A DNA stretch of 64,000 nucleotides from Triglochin maritima (Eukaryota; Streptophyta; Magnoliopsida; Alismatales; Juncaginaceae), in NCBI GenBank assembly GCA_963682175.1, contig OY821786.1:21319501-21383500 (forward strand), written 5' to 3'. The first letter of the stretch is position 1; each line of letters opens with the position of its first letter. Shown one piece after another: positions 47,490 through 58,457 of the stretch. The position numbers and the translations under genes are program-made. The notes under the pieces are model-generated. The model ran no database searches and was not told the DNA's origin. It was given only the letters and a program-made list of their open reading frames with translations.

Positions 47490-48608
47490 GGTGCTCTGTC
47501 CAGACGTTGGTTTGGACGATTCGAGGGGTTTTTAATTTTTTGTTTCCAGTTTTTCATAGTTTCAGGGAACTACTGGATCAAGGGGAGGCTGCTGGACAAA
47601 TTTGTGGAACAGAAGACCTAAAAGGACCGCCAATCAGCGGTTGGAGACCGCCAATTGGCGGCCTGGTGAGGGCTTCCTACTTTCAAATTTTTTCTGGTAG
47701 TTAGTTTTGTAATTGGTGTTATCTGGGAGCCCTATTTTGCATGATTTGACTTCTGGTTTTCTCCCAGATCATTAATCACTCCCCCATTAATCAACTTGGC
47801 CCTAAAATCTAAAGCAAAAGACTAGACGTTCTTATTTGTTTAGGTCACGCATCATGTATTGACTTAGGCATATAGTTGTCTTTTCTTTTAGCTTTATTTT
47901 CAGTTGTTGAGTGCTGGCGTGAGGTACGCATTTCCTACACTCATTCATGCATCTCGTATGCCCATGCATTAGTTAGTAGGAATTGCATCAGGACAAGAGT
48001 GAGAGAGCGTTTGATTGGAGCGTTGATTGCTAGATCTAGGATCAAATCGCTACTAAGGAGGGGCTGTCCCATAAAAGATAAGGTGGGGGATTTCATCACC
48101 CTTTCCTTGGCCCCAAAAATCACTCTTAATAAAGCCTTAACTAAAAGCAAGTAGACATTGGCCCTAAGGAATTCGGACGCACTAGGAGAGTAATCTAGTC
48201 GAGACTGTCATGACCTGATCGGCGTTGCCTACCTTGTCGATAGTAGGAGGTACTGGATCTCCGGATCTGGTATCACTTGCTGGGCATTGTGGTCCTCGTT
48301 GTAGGGAGGTGAGACGTGTCGAGGCTAGTGACCTCGAAGTTAGGCGTCGTCTAGCTTAAGGACCCATTGCCTTACTTTGTTTGAGCCGTGCTTGCTAGTT
48401 AGGCATCTTCCTGATCCCACTACCCTCGCTAGCTCTAGGGATTCTTCCCTCCTCATCTGAGTCCTCTCCTCATCTATTCTCTACGTATAGTCTCCTCCTC
48501 TAGTACACCTTCTGTTGTGTGTAGGTTTAGAGTCGAGTCGAGCTTTTTATGCGAGGTTGGGCTCGTTCTGGTGAGAGCGCTCGACTCGAGAGAGTGCTTA
48601 TTTCTGAG
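47490..48608 (+). other. E7 5' leader
   Basis: About 1.1 kb, non-coding. GACCGCCAATCAGCGG and GACCGCCAATTGGCGG palindromes (47625-47664), a T-rich stretch ending TTTTCAG (47895-47902), then GGCGTGAGGTACGC with a splice-donor-like GT at 47924. Downstream blocks (GGCTGTCCCATAAAAGATAAGG and others) are conserved in all copies. Likely holds packaging signals. Confidence 0.65.
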
Positions 48609-51600
48609 ATGGAAGATCTTGGTGATCGACCATCTCCGCCTCGTGCTCCTTTGGAGCAAGAAGGCGAGTCGTCTCGTGGTGGCGAGGGAGACCGGGTTCC
48701 ATACATGGACTACCTCGGTCCGTTCCCACCACCACGTAGACCTCCTTCTCCTCCTCCTCTGACTCGAGAGGAAGGGAGATTCGGTCAGGATCGAGTTCTA
48801 GGTGCACCACCACCTTTAGCTCGACAGGATAGGCCGATGACGTTGTGGGAGCGGACCCATCCTGTTCGGGCCGCGCAACCTTCTTGCATAGTTGTTCCCC
48901 CTGCTCGCGGGAACAGCTATGAGCTAAAACCTCAGTATGTGAGCATGCTTCCGACCTTCACTGCCAATAAGGAGGATCCGTATATCTTTATACGCGAATT
49001 CGAGGAAGTGTGCTCCATGTTCAAGCTTCAACAGCTTGACGAGGATTCTGTCCGGTTGAGGATGATTTCTTTCGCATTGAAGGATAATGCGAAGAAATGG
49101 ATGTATAGCCTCCCGACGAGCTCGATTCGGTCATGGGATGACTTTGTGACCGTCTTTCTGAAGAGATTTTTCCCTCAAAGGAAAACTCAACAGATACGGC
49201 ACCAGATACATCAGATGTATCAAACCGAGACCGAATCGTTTCATGGTTTCTTTGAGAGGTTCAAGGACCTTCTCCAGCAATGCCCTCATCATGGACTTGA
49301 GCTATGGCAGCTGTGCCAGATTGTTTATGAGGGCATCAACTACAACACCCGCACATTGTTGGAGTCAATGTGTCAGGGTGACTTCCAAATGAAACCCATC
49401 GAGGAGGCATGGGACACTTTTGAGTCCATGGCTGAGCGTACCTTCGAGTGGGACACCATGAGAGAGCCACCAGCCGCCAGGTCTTCTGGTCGAGCTGGAT
49501 CTTATCAAGTTGAGTCAACTATCGCGTCTGAGGCGAAAGTGGCTGCTCTCATGCGTAGGATTGAGTGTTTGGAGATGGACCGAGCTCCTGTAGCTCAGGT
49601 CGCTACTCCCGAGTGTAGTAGGTGTGGACTGTCGGGACATGATGACTTGGAATGCGCTTACGCTCCAAGGGATACTGAGCATGCAAATGCGATGTATCAA
49701 CAAAGGCCCCGAAACGACCCGTACAGTCACTCTTACAACCCGGGATGGCGTAACCATCCTAACTTCTCTTGGGGGCCTAGTGGGGGTAACGGTCAGAGCT
49801 CGCACGCTCAACCTCAACCTCCACCTTATCAACCTCCACGCCCATCGGCGACCTACCAACCTCCACATCAAAGGTCTCAGAACCACAATTACCAACCTCC
49901 TCAGACCTCTTCGTCGGGTTATTCTAACCAAACTCCACAACCCCAACGGGTTGACCCTAAGGACTCCACTCTTGAGCAAACCCTTTACGCGTTCATTCAG
50001 AGCACGCAAGCCATGTTTTCGGCCAACAACAATACGGTCAAAGCATTGGAAATGCAAGTGAGCCAGTTGGCTAATCAGCTCCATGAACGCGAGAAGGGTC
50101 AATTACCGAGTCAACCCGAGGTAAATCCCCGGGGTACCCATTCGCAAGGAAGGACACCTTTACCTCATGCTGCCTCTGAACCGACCCATCATATTAATGT
50201 GATTCATACTTTGAGGTCTGGTAAGGAGGTGGACAACCACATTGGGGTGCCTTCCTTGTCATCACCATCTTTGAGGGAGCCGGATCCTGAGGCTCCCTCC
50301 ACAAATACTTCCAGGAAGGAGCCAGATCCTGAGGTTCTTTCTACATTTCCTTCGACAAAGGGGCCGAACCTTGAGGTCCCCTTGTCTCCTCTTGTGTCGA
50401 AGGAACCAGATTCTGAGGTCCCCACTCATGTTTCTTTGGACCTGAATTCTGGGGTGCCTTCGCATTCTTATGCCCCAAAGGCGCCATTCCCTGAGCGCCT
50501 TAAAAAGAAAACCTCTGATCAGCATGACAAGATGCTTGAGATGTTTCGGCAGGTTAAGGTGAATATCCCTCTTTTGGAGGTGATTCAGCAAATGCCACCT
50601 TATGCCAAGGTTCTCAAGGACTTATGCACTAAGAAGAGAAAAACTCATGTTCCCAAGAAAGCTTTTCTTGCGGCTAACGTGAGTTCCTTGTTGGCACAAC
50701 CCATGCAAGTCAAGTACAAGGACCCTGGCTGTCCTACTATCTCTTGTGTGATTGGTGATGTGCCCATACACCGAGCCTTGCTGGACCTTGGTGCATCTGT
50801 TAATCTTCTGCCATATTCTGTCTACGTCCACCTCGGTCTTGGAGACCTCAAACAAACAAAGACCACTCTTCAATTGGCTGATAGGTCTATGAAGAAACCG
50901 AGGGGTGTGGTGGAAGATGTGCTGATCAAAGTGGGAGAGTTCATTTATCCAGTCGACTTCTTTGTCTTGGATACTGAACCTGTGCCAAACCCACTTGGAC
51001 AAATTCCTGTCATTCTGGGGCGACCATTTCTTGCGACTTCCAATGCCTTGATCAATTGTCGCAATGGTCTGATGCGCTTGACTTATGGTAGTCAATGCGC
51101 TGATTTCAACATCTTCACCATTGGCAAGAAGCCAGATGCCTTCAATGACCCTGTTGGGGTTACCCTTATCCAGGGCATGGATGAGAGTGAAGTTGAGGGC
51201 ACCTTCAAGTACTTCAGAGAATTGTTCGATGAAGATCCTGAAGGTGGTGAAGATGTTTCACCTGGGCTGGCACAAGAAGGTGCCTTATGTTTTGATCTTG
51301 TGGACTCAGAGCCGCATCTTTATGATCTTGTGGCCTCAGAGCCGCATCCTTATGATCTTGTGGCCCTTGAGCCACATCCTTTTGATCTTGTGGCCTCAGA
51401 GCCACATCGTTCTGATCTTGTGGCCCTTGTGCCACATTCTTTTGATCACGTGGCCCTTGAGCCACAACCTTTCGATCACGTGGCTTTTGAGCCACCAGAT
51501 ACCCTTTTTATGGCCTCTGGGCCACATGATCTTCATTCTATATCTGATGAGGACCCCATGTGGGTTAAGAATCAACCACCTGATACCCTTCAACCTGGTA

Positions 51601-51773
51601 GAGGTTCACCTCTCATTCATGCCTCTTCTTTTGTTAACTCTCAAGAGGCATCGAACGACCACAATGCGAATAAGGGTGTCAGGTGGTCAAGCAATTCTGT
51701 TTTGAATGTTGCGAGCCCATACAGGTGCATTTCTGGCTCGAGAGATGGCGGGTTCCCATTTGATGTCCCTTGA
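48609..51773 (+). CDS. gag: E7 Gag-protease polyprotein
   Basis: Single open frame. I chose ATG 48609 (MEDLGDRPSPP) because the start is conserved in position with E5 and E6; an in-frame ATG at 48549 would add 20 residues and is absent in E6. Numbering from 48549: capsid about 125-302 (DPYIFIREFEEVC, CPHHGLELWQLCQIVYEGI), CCHC knuckle C356-C359-H364-C369, a Pro/Gln-rich linker with YQPP motifs (415-450), a coiled coil (LEMQVSQLANQLHE, about 500-513), acidic/proline repeats (576-640), and an aspartic protease with LLDLGASVNLLP (D746) and VILGRPFLATS. It ends with seven 10-residue repeats and a tail to FPFDVP. No RT follows. Gag would form particles; protease would mature them. The intact frame fits a young, recently moved copy. 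Confidence 0.92.
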   Translation: MEDLGDRPSPPRAPLEQEGESSRGGEGDRVPYMDYLGPFPPPRRPPSPPPLTREEGRFGQDRVLGAPPPLARQDRPMTLWERTHPVRAAQPSCIVVPPARGNSYELKPQYVSMLPTFTANKEDPYIFIREFEEVCSMFKLQQLDEDSVRLRMISFALKDNAKKWMYSLPTSSIRSWDDFVTVFLKRFFPQRKTQQIRHQIHQMYQTETESFHGFFERFKDLLQQCPHHGLELWQLCQIVYEGINYNTRTLLESMCQGDFQMKPIEEAWDTFESMAERTFEWDTMREPPAARSSGRAGSYQVESTIASEAKVAALMRRIECLEMDRAPVAQVATPECSRCGLSGHDDLECAYAPRDTEHANAMYQQRPRNDPYSHSYNPGWRNHPNFSWGPSGGNGQSSHAQPQPPPYQPPRPSATYQPPHQRSQNHNYQPPQTSSSGYSNQTPQPQRVDPKDSTLEQTLYAFIQSTQAMFSANNNTVKALEMQVSQLANQLHEREKGQLPSQPEVNPRGTHSQGRTPLPHAASEPTHHINVIHTLRSGKEVDNHIGVPSLSSPSLREPDPEAPSTNTSRKEPDPEVLSTFPSTKGPNLEVPLSPLVSKEPDSEVPTHVSLDLNSGVPSHSYAPKAPFPERLKKKTSDQHDKMLEMFRQVKVNIPLLEVIQQMPPYAKVLKDLCTKKRKTHVPKKAFLAANVSSLLAQPMQVKYKDPGCPTISCVIGDVPIHRALLDLGASVNLLPYSVYVHLGLGDLKQTKTTLQLADRSMKKPRGVVEDVLIKVGEFIYPVDFFVLDTEPVPNPLGQIPVILGRPFLATSNALINCRNGLMRLTYGSQCADFNIFTIGKKPDAFNDPVGVTLIQGMDESEVEGTFKYFRELFDEDPEGGEDVSPGLAQEGALCFDLVDSEPHLYDLVASEPHPYDLVALEPHPFDLVASEPHRSDLVALVPHSFDHVALEPQPFDHVAFEPPDTLFMASGPHDLHSISDEDPMWVKNQPPDTLQPGRGSPLIHASSFVNSQEASNDHNANKGVRWSSNSVLNVASPYRCISGSRDGGFPFDVP
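50274..50468 (+). repeat. Degenerate about 14-aa acidic/proline repeats in E7 polyprotein
   Basis: Four loose units of the form EPDPEVxSTxxSxK between linker and protease. GAGGTxCCxT recurs at about 42-45 bp. Confidence 0.65.
51291..51500 (+). repeat. Seven 30-bp tandem repeats in E7 polyprotein
   Basis: Unit encodes FDLVALEPHP with variants (FDLVDSEPHL, YDLVASEPHP, SDLVALVPHS, FDHVALEPQP). In-frame, no stops. In E6 and E5 the matching site has a single VALEPHDLH or VALEPHYLH. Confidence 0.9.
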
Positions 51774-53360
51774 TATATGAAGATGGGAGCCCATTGTTGT
51801 ACATAGTAATGAAAAAAAAATATATATATATACAAAAAAAAAAAAAAAGACTCCTTCAGTGAGCATTGATTGTTGTGAGCCCCAACCCTTGAGTATTTGG
51901 GCCCCATTTCTTTCACGTATTTGTCTCCCTTCTTCAGCTTCTCACAGGTTTTGAGGGAATTTGGGTTTGTGTCCATCAACATGACCCCGAACGTCCCTTT
52001 GTACTTCATGTTGGTGAGATCGTTCCTTTTTCATGCATGTATCCATGTAGTATCTTGTTCACATTCATTGAGGACAATGCATGAAGTAGGTGTGGGGGGG
52101 TGTTTTACGTGTGTACATAGTTGAGTCTTTTTCCTTTGATTTTGTTTTCTTTTGTTTGCATTGTTAGGGTCATGATAGTGTGCTGCATTTAATATCGATA
52201 TATCTGCTTGCCATGATCCTTGGGTGACTTGTCTTCTTTTGCTTGCCTAGTGCTTCAAAATTTTCACATTTCTTTCAAAATCTTCATGTGTTTTCGAAAG
52301 AAAATGTTTTGTGGGTTTTGCGTGTGTTTAGCATGTGCAAAACCGTTGAGAGGCAAAGTAAAAAGAAAGCTCCCAAAATTATCTTGAACTTGATGCATTA
52401 GGATATCTAATACGTGGCTTTAGGATTTATCGAGTCGTTAGGATGCACCCCAGTTTTCCCTTGGGTGTGAGTAATCAGTGGGTTTCAGTGCTCAAACATT
52501 TAAAGAAGTCCACCCTGAACCTAGTGAGTCAAATAATTCGTGTTTGTTAGTTTAGGAAGTTTGTTGTAGTCAAGGGCCCTTAATATCTTTTTGTGAAACT
52601 TAAGTGTAGGGGTTTTGGTTCCCATGTAGATAAATGAATGAATAAGTGGTGTTCTCTCTTCTCGCACGGCTCCTATCACTCGGGAAAGTAGGTCTGAGGG
52701 GACTTTGTGCCTGGTGCTTTCGAGTCATCTGACTTGGGATGCACCGACCGAACTCCCGTTACACGGGTGGTAGGGATCGCCCTATGTGGAGATTTGGGGG
52801 AAGGTGTACGTGATAGTGTAAGTCCTCATAGGCAATGATGCACGAAACCTGACCCTGGGAGAATCAAACACCAACCAATAAATGCTCCAAAGAAAAAGAA
52901 AAAAAAAAGAAGAAGAAAGAACAGAGAAAGAAAAAGAAAAAGAAAAGAAGAGTCAAATAAGAACCAAAATGGACTTTACACTTTGTTTCACATTCAGAAG
53001 TTAAGGTTGCCCATGTCTTTCACTTAATTCCTTAGTTAACTCTCACGAATAACTCATTAGGCTAGGTGTGTGGACTGATTACATATATAAAGTCGACCCG
53101 TAGTATTACCGCATTCCATGATCGACAAAATAAGTCCAACGAGTCGTGTAGCTAGATTGATTAATGCATCTTGTTCGGATTTTGTGGGTATATCCGCTGA
53201 AAACCCTCAGGAGACACCACTCCTCCTCCTTGGCAACAAGGAGGTTTAACGGCTTGTTGCACGTGCTAAGTGCAACCGTGATTCCTACGAAAGTGAGTTA
53301 GGATTTCTTGTTTTTCGTATGCTTTTTCCTTTCTTTGTTTTGCTCGAGACTAGCAAAAAC
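51774..53360 (+). other. E7 3' non-coding internal region
   Basis: No gene. Shared with all Athila copies here. Contains poly-A/TA stretches (51810-51850), CATTGAGGACAATGCATG followed by a G-rich run (52066-52103), ATATCGATATATCTG (52193-52207), a block with CCGAACTCCCGTTACACGGG (52747), and the CTCGAGACTAGC block before the PPT. Confidence 0.75.
52066..52107 (+). other. Second polypurine-like tract (candidate central PPT)
   Basis: AGGTGTGGGGGGG (52088-52100) preceded by CATTGAGGACAATG. It resembles the 3' PPT (TTAGGTGTGGGGGTATTT) and is kept in all seven copies of this region. Confidence 0.45.
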
Positions 53361-53377
53361 TTAGGTGTGGGGGTATT
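53361..53377 (+). other. E7 polypurine tract
   Basis: TTAGGTGTGGGGGTATT directly before the 3' LTR; the plus-strand primer site. Confidence 0.85.
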
Positions 53378-54951
53378 TGATTGACATCATTTCATGCTTA
53401 TATTTGTACCTTATATCCATTATCTTACACCTAAGCAATGCTATGTGACGAGTTTTATGTTTAGTTTTCAGAAATAAGTAGGTTTGAAGAGAAGAGCCAT
53501 GAAAGGACCCAAAAGCAGGAAAAAAGGACCTAATTGTGAGACCTGGGGACCAAGATGCAAGGGGGAAGGACCTGATCGTAAGACAGAAGGACCTAAGAGC
53601 AAAACAGGAAACTCCACACCATCATGAGGAGTATTTTGTCAATTCGATTCGGGTCGGAGCTCCAATAAACCAACCAGATGCATCTAAGACCAAGAAACAC
53701 TTCAAGAAAAGCCCACAAAGAAAACCAGACGGATCTAAACTTTATAGACCGCCAATTGGCGGTCTGGAACCGCTAATTGGCGGTCCATTTAGCCCAGAAT
53801 CCATCTAGTTTTCTGTAGCACGTGTATTAGTGTATTCTTAGTGTATTTGTGGTATTGGTTTAGTCCCACATCGGGGGATTGTCCCGGATTAGCTTTTTCC
53901 ATGCTTATAAATAGAACTCTTCACCTCCCATTGTATCCATCTCCCTCTTGGTGGCCATCTTCCCTACTAAGAGTGAAGCCTTGAAGCAAAACTCTAGTAG
54001 AGGAAGAGCTACTTGTAATTGAGTGAGTTAATAATATAAGTTTTCTTTTAATGATGTTGTTTCTCTCTTAGTTTAATTTCCTTTCCTTTGCATGCTTGTT
54101 TGTTTGTTTAGTTTTATGCTTCTTTAATATTTCTTGCTTAAGTAGTATAAATTTCATTTCAGTATTATGCTTTCCTTTGCTAAATTAGTTAGTGTAATGA
54201 GTAGTGAGTAGTTCCATCCCCATTTGGGGGGTGGAGAAATATGTGATATAATAATGTAGTGTATTAAGTGTGTGTTATTTTTATCCCTTGAGCTTTATAT
54301 GATTTCCATAACCATCTAATGGGTCTCCACTCTTATCTTTGATATGCTAATGCTCTTGAATGAAGCTTAGCTTATGCTTTGATTAGTGGATCTATTTTAT
54401 GGGGAATGATAAAGTTAGGATATGGATGAAGTTAATGTTGGAAACACAATTTGTAGTGTATGTACTATTGTTGCCTTTTCCTTAGCTAATGTCTTGTATG
54501 TTTTAATGATGTAGTCATCTTAATTCATGTAGAGGCATAGTAGGGTCTAGTCTTTATACTTGAGTTCATGTAGCTTCATTCCAATCATTGTCTTGTATGT
54601 TTTAATGATGTAGTCTTATCTTAATTCATGTAGAGGCAAGATTGGATGTAGTTTTATGATTTCATGCACTACATGTTGTGAGGAGCTTAATTGAACACAC
54701 ACACACACACATCTTTATGTTCACATTATTTCTCTACCCCCTTTGGGGTTTAGTTTTATTGCTTATCTTCATTTCCTTTGCATTTCATTTCAGCTTTGTA
54801 GTTTAGATTAGTGTAATACATCTTTCTCCCTTCTTTTTACCTCTCGCCTTCGAATAAACCAAGTGTCGACACACCTCCCAGTGGACGACCCGTATTTGCC
54901 ACCGCTTCAACGCGGCCGTGCACTTGCGGTTAAATATAAAACGATCAATCA
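53378..54951 (+). repeat. E7 3' LTR
   Basis: 1574 bp, same length as the 5' LTR. Differences noticed: GTGGAGG/GTAGAGG, GTGGACC/GTGGATC, GTACTCTTG/GTACTATTG. Followed by TSD ACCGC. Confidence 0.95.
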
Positions 54952-55357
54952 ACCGCCAATTGGCGATTCAAGACCGCCAATTGGCGATCTATAAGCTTTA
55001 GATCCGTCTTGTTTTCTTTGTGGGCTTTGGTTAATGTATTTCTGGGTCTTGGATGCATCTACGTGGTCTGTTGGAGCTCCGACCCGAATCGAATTGCCAA
55101 AATATTCCCCATGATGGTGTGGAGTTTCCTGTTTTGCTCTTAGGTCCTTCGGTCTTACGATCAGGTCCTTCTCCCTTGCATCTTAGTCCCCAGGTCTCAC
55201 GATTAAGTCTTTTTTCTTGCTTTTGGGTCCTTTCATGGCTCTTCTTTTCAAATCTCTTTATTTCTGAAATTCAAACATAAAACTCGTCACATAGCATTGC
55301 TTAGATGTAAGATAATGGATATAAGATACGAATATGAGCATGAAATGATGTCAATCA

Positions 55358-55606
55358 CATTGACCTCGAGGTTGCGAAAATGACTCGTCATATCGCCATT
55401 GCCTTCAGGAGGCATGGGTGCCTGATTACATGGAGGACGATGTTAGAGTCAGTTCCCCAAACTCATCGGTGAGCTCGGGAACGCTCTTTAACACCGACAT
55501 ATCTAAGATGGTGGTCGAGTAGCAGAATGTCATTTTGGTCAAGCAAAACCGGAAGATTTTGGCCAAGCGAGGTCCCTCTTCGAGCACCTCTGGCCGCCAT
55601 CATTAG
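55358..55606 (+). pseudogene. E4 env-like ORF, C-terminal end
   Basis: Continues the frame cut by E6 at 38601: reads DLEVAKMTRHIAIAFRRHG, then after a one-base shift a lysine-rich end (SKMVVE, an in-frame TAG, QNVILVKQNRKILAKR) with the stop near 55606. Duplicated at 40022-40270. Function unknown. Confidence 0.5.
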
Positions 55607-56918
55607 TCTTGTACACCATATCCATGCATTGGCGCCATTCTGCCATACATTGAGGACAATGGATGGATTAGGTGGGGGGGGGTGTTTTCACGTACGTACA
55701 TATTTTGTGTGTCTTTTGTTTTATTTCGCCTTCTTTTGTTTACTTTTCTACCGTCATGTTAGTGTGCTGCATTTAATATCGATATATCTACTTGCCATGA
55801 TCCTTGGGTGTCCTGTCATCTTTTTTTTGCCGTAGTCCTTTCACTTACCATTTCTTTCAAAAATCTGATGTGTTTGCGGAAGAATTTTTTGTAAGGTTTA
55901 TGTATGTGTTTAGCATATGCAAAACCATTTTGAGGCAATCAAAAAGAGAAGCTCCCAGAATTTACTTGGACATGATGCATGAGGATATCTAGGATACCGC
56001 CTTTAGGTCTTATCAAATCGTAAGGATGCACCCCGGTCTTCCCCCAAGGGCGAGTAATCATAGGGTTTCAGTACTCAAACATTTAAAGAAGTCCACCCTG
56101 AACCTATTGAGTCAAATAATTCGTGTCTATTAGTATAAGGAAGTTTGTCATAGTCAGGGACCCTTAAACTCTTGTTGTGAAACCTTAAGTGTAGGGGTTT
56201 TGGTTCCCATGTAAATAAGAAATTAATAAGCGGTGTTCTCTCTTCTCGCATGACTCCTCCACTCTTAAAATTAGGTCCGAGGGGACTTAGGTCTTGGTGC
56301 TTTCGAGTCATCTGACTTGGGATGCACCGACCGAACTCCCGTTACATAAGTGGTATGGATCGCCCTATGTGGAAATTTGGGGGAAGGTGTACGTGATAGT
56401 GTAAGTCCTCACAGGAAATGATCCACGAAACCCGACACTAAGAGAATAAAACACCAACTAGTGTAAATCATAATGCTCCAAGAAAAAAAAGACTAATAAG
56501 AACCATAATGGACTTTTACAATTTGTATCACTTGAGGATGTTAAGGTTGCCCATGTTTGTTACTTAAGTCCTTAACTAACTTGCACGAATGGTTCATTAG
56601 GCTAGGTGTGTGGACTGATTACAGATATATAGTTGGCTCATAGAATTGCCGTGTCCGATGATCTTCGAAAATGAGTCCATCGAGTCGTGTTGCCAGGTTG
56701 AATAATGCATCTACGTTCGGATTTTGTGGGTGTATCCGCTGAAAACCCTCAAGAGATAACACTCCTCCTCCTTGACGACAAGGGGATTTTACGACTTGTT
56801 GCACGTGCTAAGTGCAACTGTGATACCTACGAAAGTGAGTTAGGATTTCCCTATTTTACCTATGCTCTTTCCTTTCTTTGTTTTTCTCGGGACTAGCAAA
56901 AGTTAAGTGTGGGGTATT
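55607..56918 (+). other. E4 3' non-coding internal region and polypurine tract
   Basis: Same block as in E2, E3, E5, E6 and E7: CATTGAGGACAATGG with a G run (55649-55683), ATATCGATATATCTA (55779), the CGAACTCCCGTTACATAAG block, and the PPT AAGTGTGGGGTATT at 56905-56918. Confidence 0.75.
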
Positions 56919-58457
56919 TGATTAACATCATATCATGCATATATTTGTGTCTTATATATGTTATTCTTAACCTAAGCAATGCTACGTAACGAGTTTTATG
57001 CTTAAGTTTCAGGAATAAACAGGATTGAGAAGAAGAGACTCGAAAAGGACTTAAAAGCAAGGAAAAAGATTGAATTGCAAGACTTATGGACTGAGATGCA
57101 AGAGAGGACCCGGATGTAAACCAAAAGGACCAATGAGCAAATCAAGAAGCTCCATACCATCATGAGGAGTATTTTGGCAATTAGATCCGGACCTAAACAT
57201 CAACAACCAAATCGGGTTCAACAAACATCAATAAATCAAGTTAGAAATGAGCCACCAAAATCCAGACGCAATGAAAGATATTTGGACCGCCAATTGGTGG
57301 TTCAAGACCACCAATTAGCGGTCCAGATGGCTTCAAAGGATTAATGTCTTAGTCGGGTCGTGGATTATGTTGTTTTATGTCCATATATAGTATGCAATTA
57401 GTCCCTACCGGGGGATTGTCTCGGTTTACTTTTTTTCATGGCTATAAATAGAATTCTTCCTCCTCATTTTTATTTACTACATGCTTAGTGGCCAATCCCT
57501 TTACTTAGAGTCAAGCCTTGAAGCAAACACTTAAGTAAAGAGATGTATTGTGAGTCTGAAATTAAATAAAATTTTCTTAGTTTATGTTGTCTATCTTATG
57601 TCACCTTGCATGCTTAGCTTAATTTCGTTTCATTAATCTTAGTATACTTAGTTAACATGTTTTCCTCTCTTAACATAATAAATAGCTTAGTGATTAGTGA
57701 ATAGTTTCATCCCCCTTTGTAGGGTGGAGATGATGTACATATATGTTGTGATGTTGAATGTTTGATGAATTTTTGATTGTGTAGACTTGCATGTTTGTAT
57801 GTTCATTGGGGGTATTTTAATATACCTGTTCGTGGATTTTTTATGAGTTTTTCCATTAGATTTAGACACTTCCCATGCTTAGTTTCCTCATGTTTATTGA
57901 CTGAAATTTCTTGTTGGGTATGCTACATGTTAGATGTGTGTTTGTATTTGTGTTTGCTTGCTTTGATGGGTTTTTCCATAAGATTTCGACACCTACCATG
58001 CCTAGCTTTGTTCTTCACCTGAGTTTATGGTTTTTGATGTGTCTTGCCATATCTTTAGACACTTCTCATGCTGAGCCTATTCTTATGATAATCAAGTAGT
58101 AATTGCTGATACGTTGTGTGAATGGATTGATAGGTCTTACCACATCTTTAGACACTTCCTATGCCTGAAAACACACATGGGACACACACACATACATGCT
58201 TATATGCGTCATTCATCAGTTATTTCACTTCATATGTGCACACACTCCACCCCTTTGGGGTTTCCATTCCTGAATTGCAGCTTGTTGTCTTAGTTAGTTT
58301 AATTTCATTGTTGCGTGCTTTCACTTCCTTGTTTGTTCTTACTAGTTTAGTTTCGTCTAGTTTGGCGTACTAAACTTCTTCTCCCCTCTTTTCTCACTTG
58401 CCTATGAACAAACCAGAGTCGACACACCTCCCTGTGGATCAACCAGTATTTGCCACG
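56919..58457 (+). repeat. E4 3' LTR, cut by E8
   Basis: Starts TGATTAACATC. Matches 19121 onward through GTCGACACACCTCCCTGTGG near 58417, then stops at CCACG (58453-58457), where E8 begins. The last roughly 80 bp should follow E8 outside the window. The USE-like block is degraded (GTCCCTACCG at 57401). Confidence 0.82.

Larger units (their letters stand above)
45892..54951 (+). mobile_element. E7: young non-autonomous Athila-like element, Gag-protease only
   Basis: 9060 bp with perfect TSD ACCGC (45887-45891 and 54952-54956). Two LTRs of 1574 bp each, differing at about three positions by eye. Canonical PBS, one long ORF (Gag plus protease, no RT/RNase H/integrase), PPT next to the 3' LTR. 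All structural signals are intact, so it was mobilised recently by enzymes from another element. Confidence 0.95.
38607..55357 (-). mobile_element. E6: non-autonomous Athila-like element with open capsid-less ORF
   Basis: Outer TSD CATTG at 38602-38606 and 55358-55362. On the minus strand: 5' LTR (44880-45891 plus 54957-55357, split by E7), PBS (44856-44873), leader, ORF (43748-42258), 3' non-coding region (42257-40738), and 3' LTR (38607-40021). The expected PPT next to the 3' LTR is replaced by a 716-bp copy of E4 flanking sequence (40022-40737). No capsid, protease, RT or integrase. Confidence 0.85.
44880..55357 (-). repeat. E6 right (5') LTR, split by E7
   Basis: Pieces 44880-45891 and 54957-55357 add to 1413 bp, matching the left LTR. 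E7 entered at ACCGC within the LTR palindrome. USE-like motif at plus 45798-45808. Confidence 0.88.

Noticed and set aside
49515..51705. Long antisense and shifted frames over the E7 ORF
   Set aside because: Shadows of the intact Gag-protease frame.
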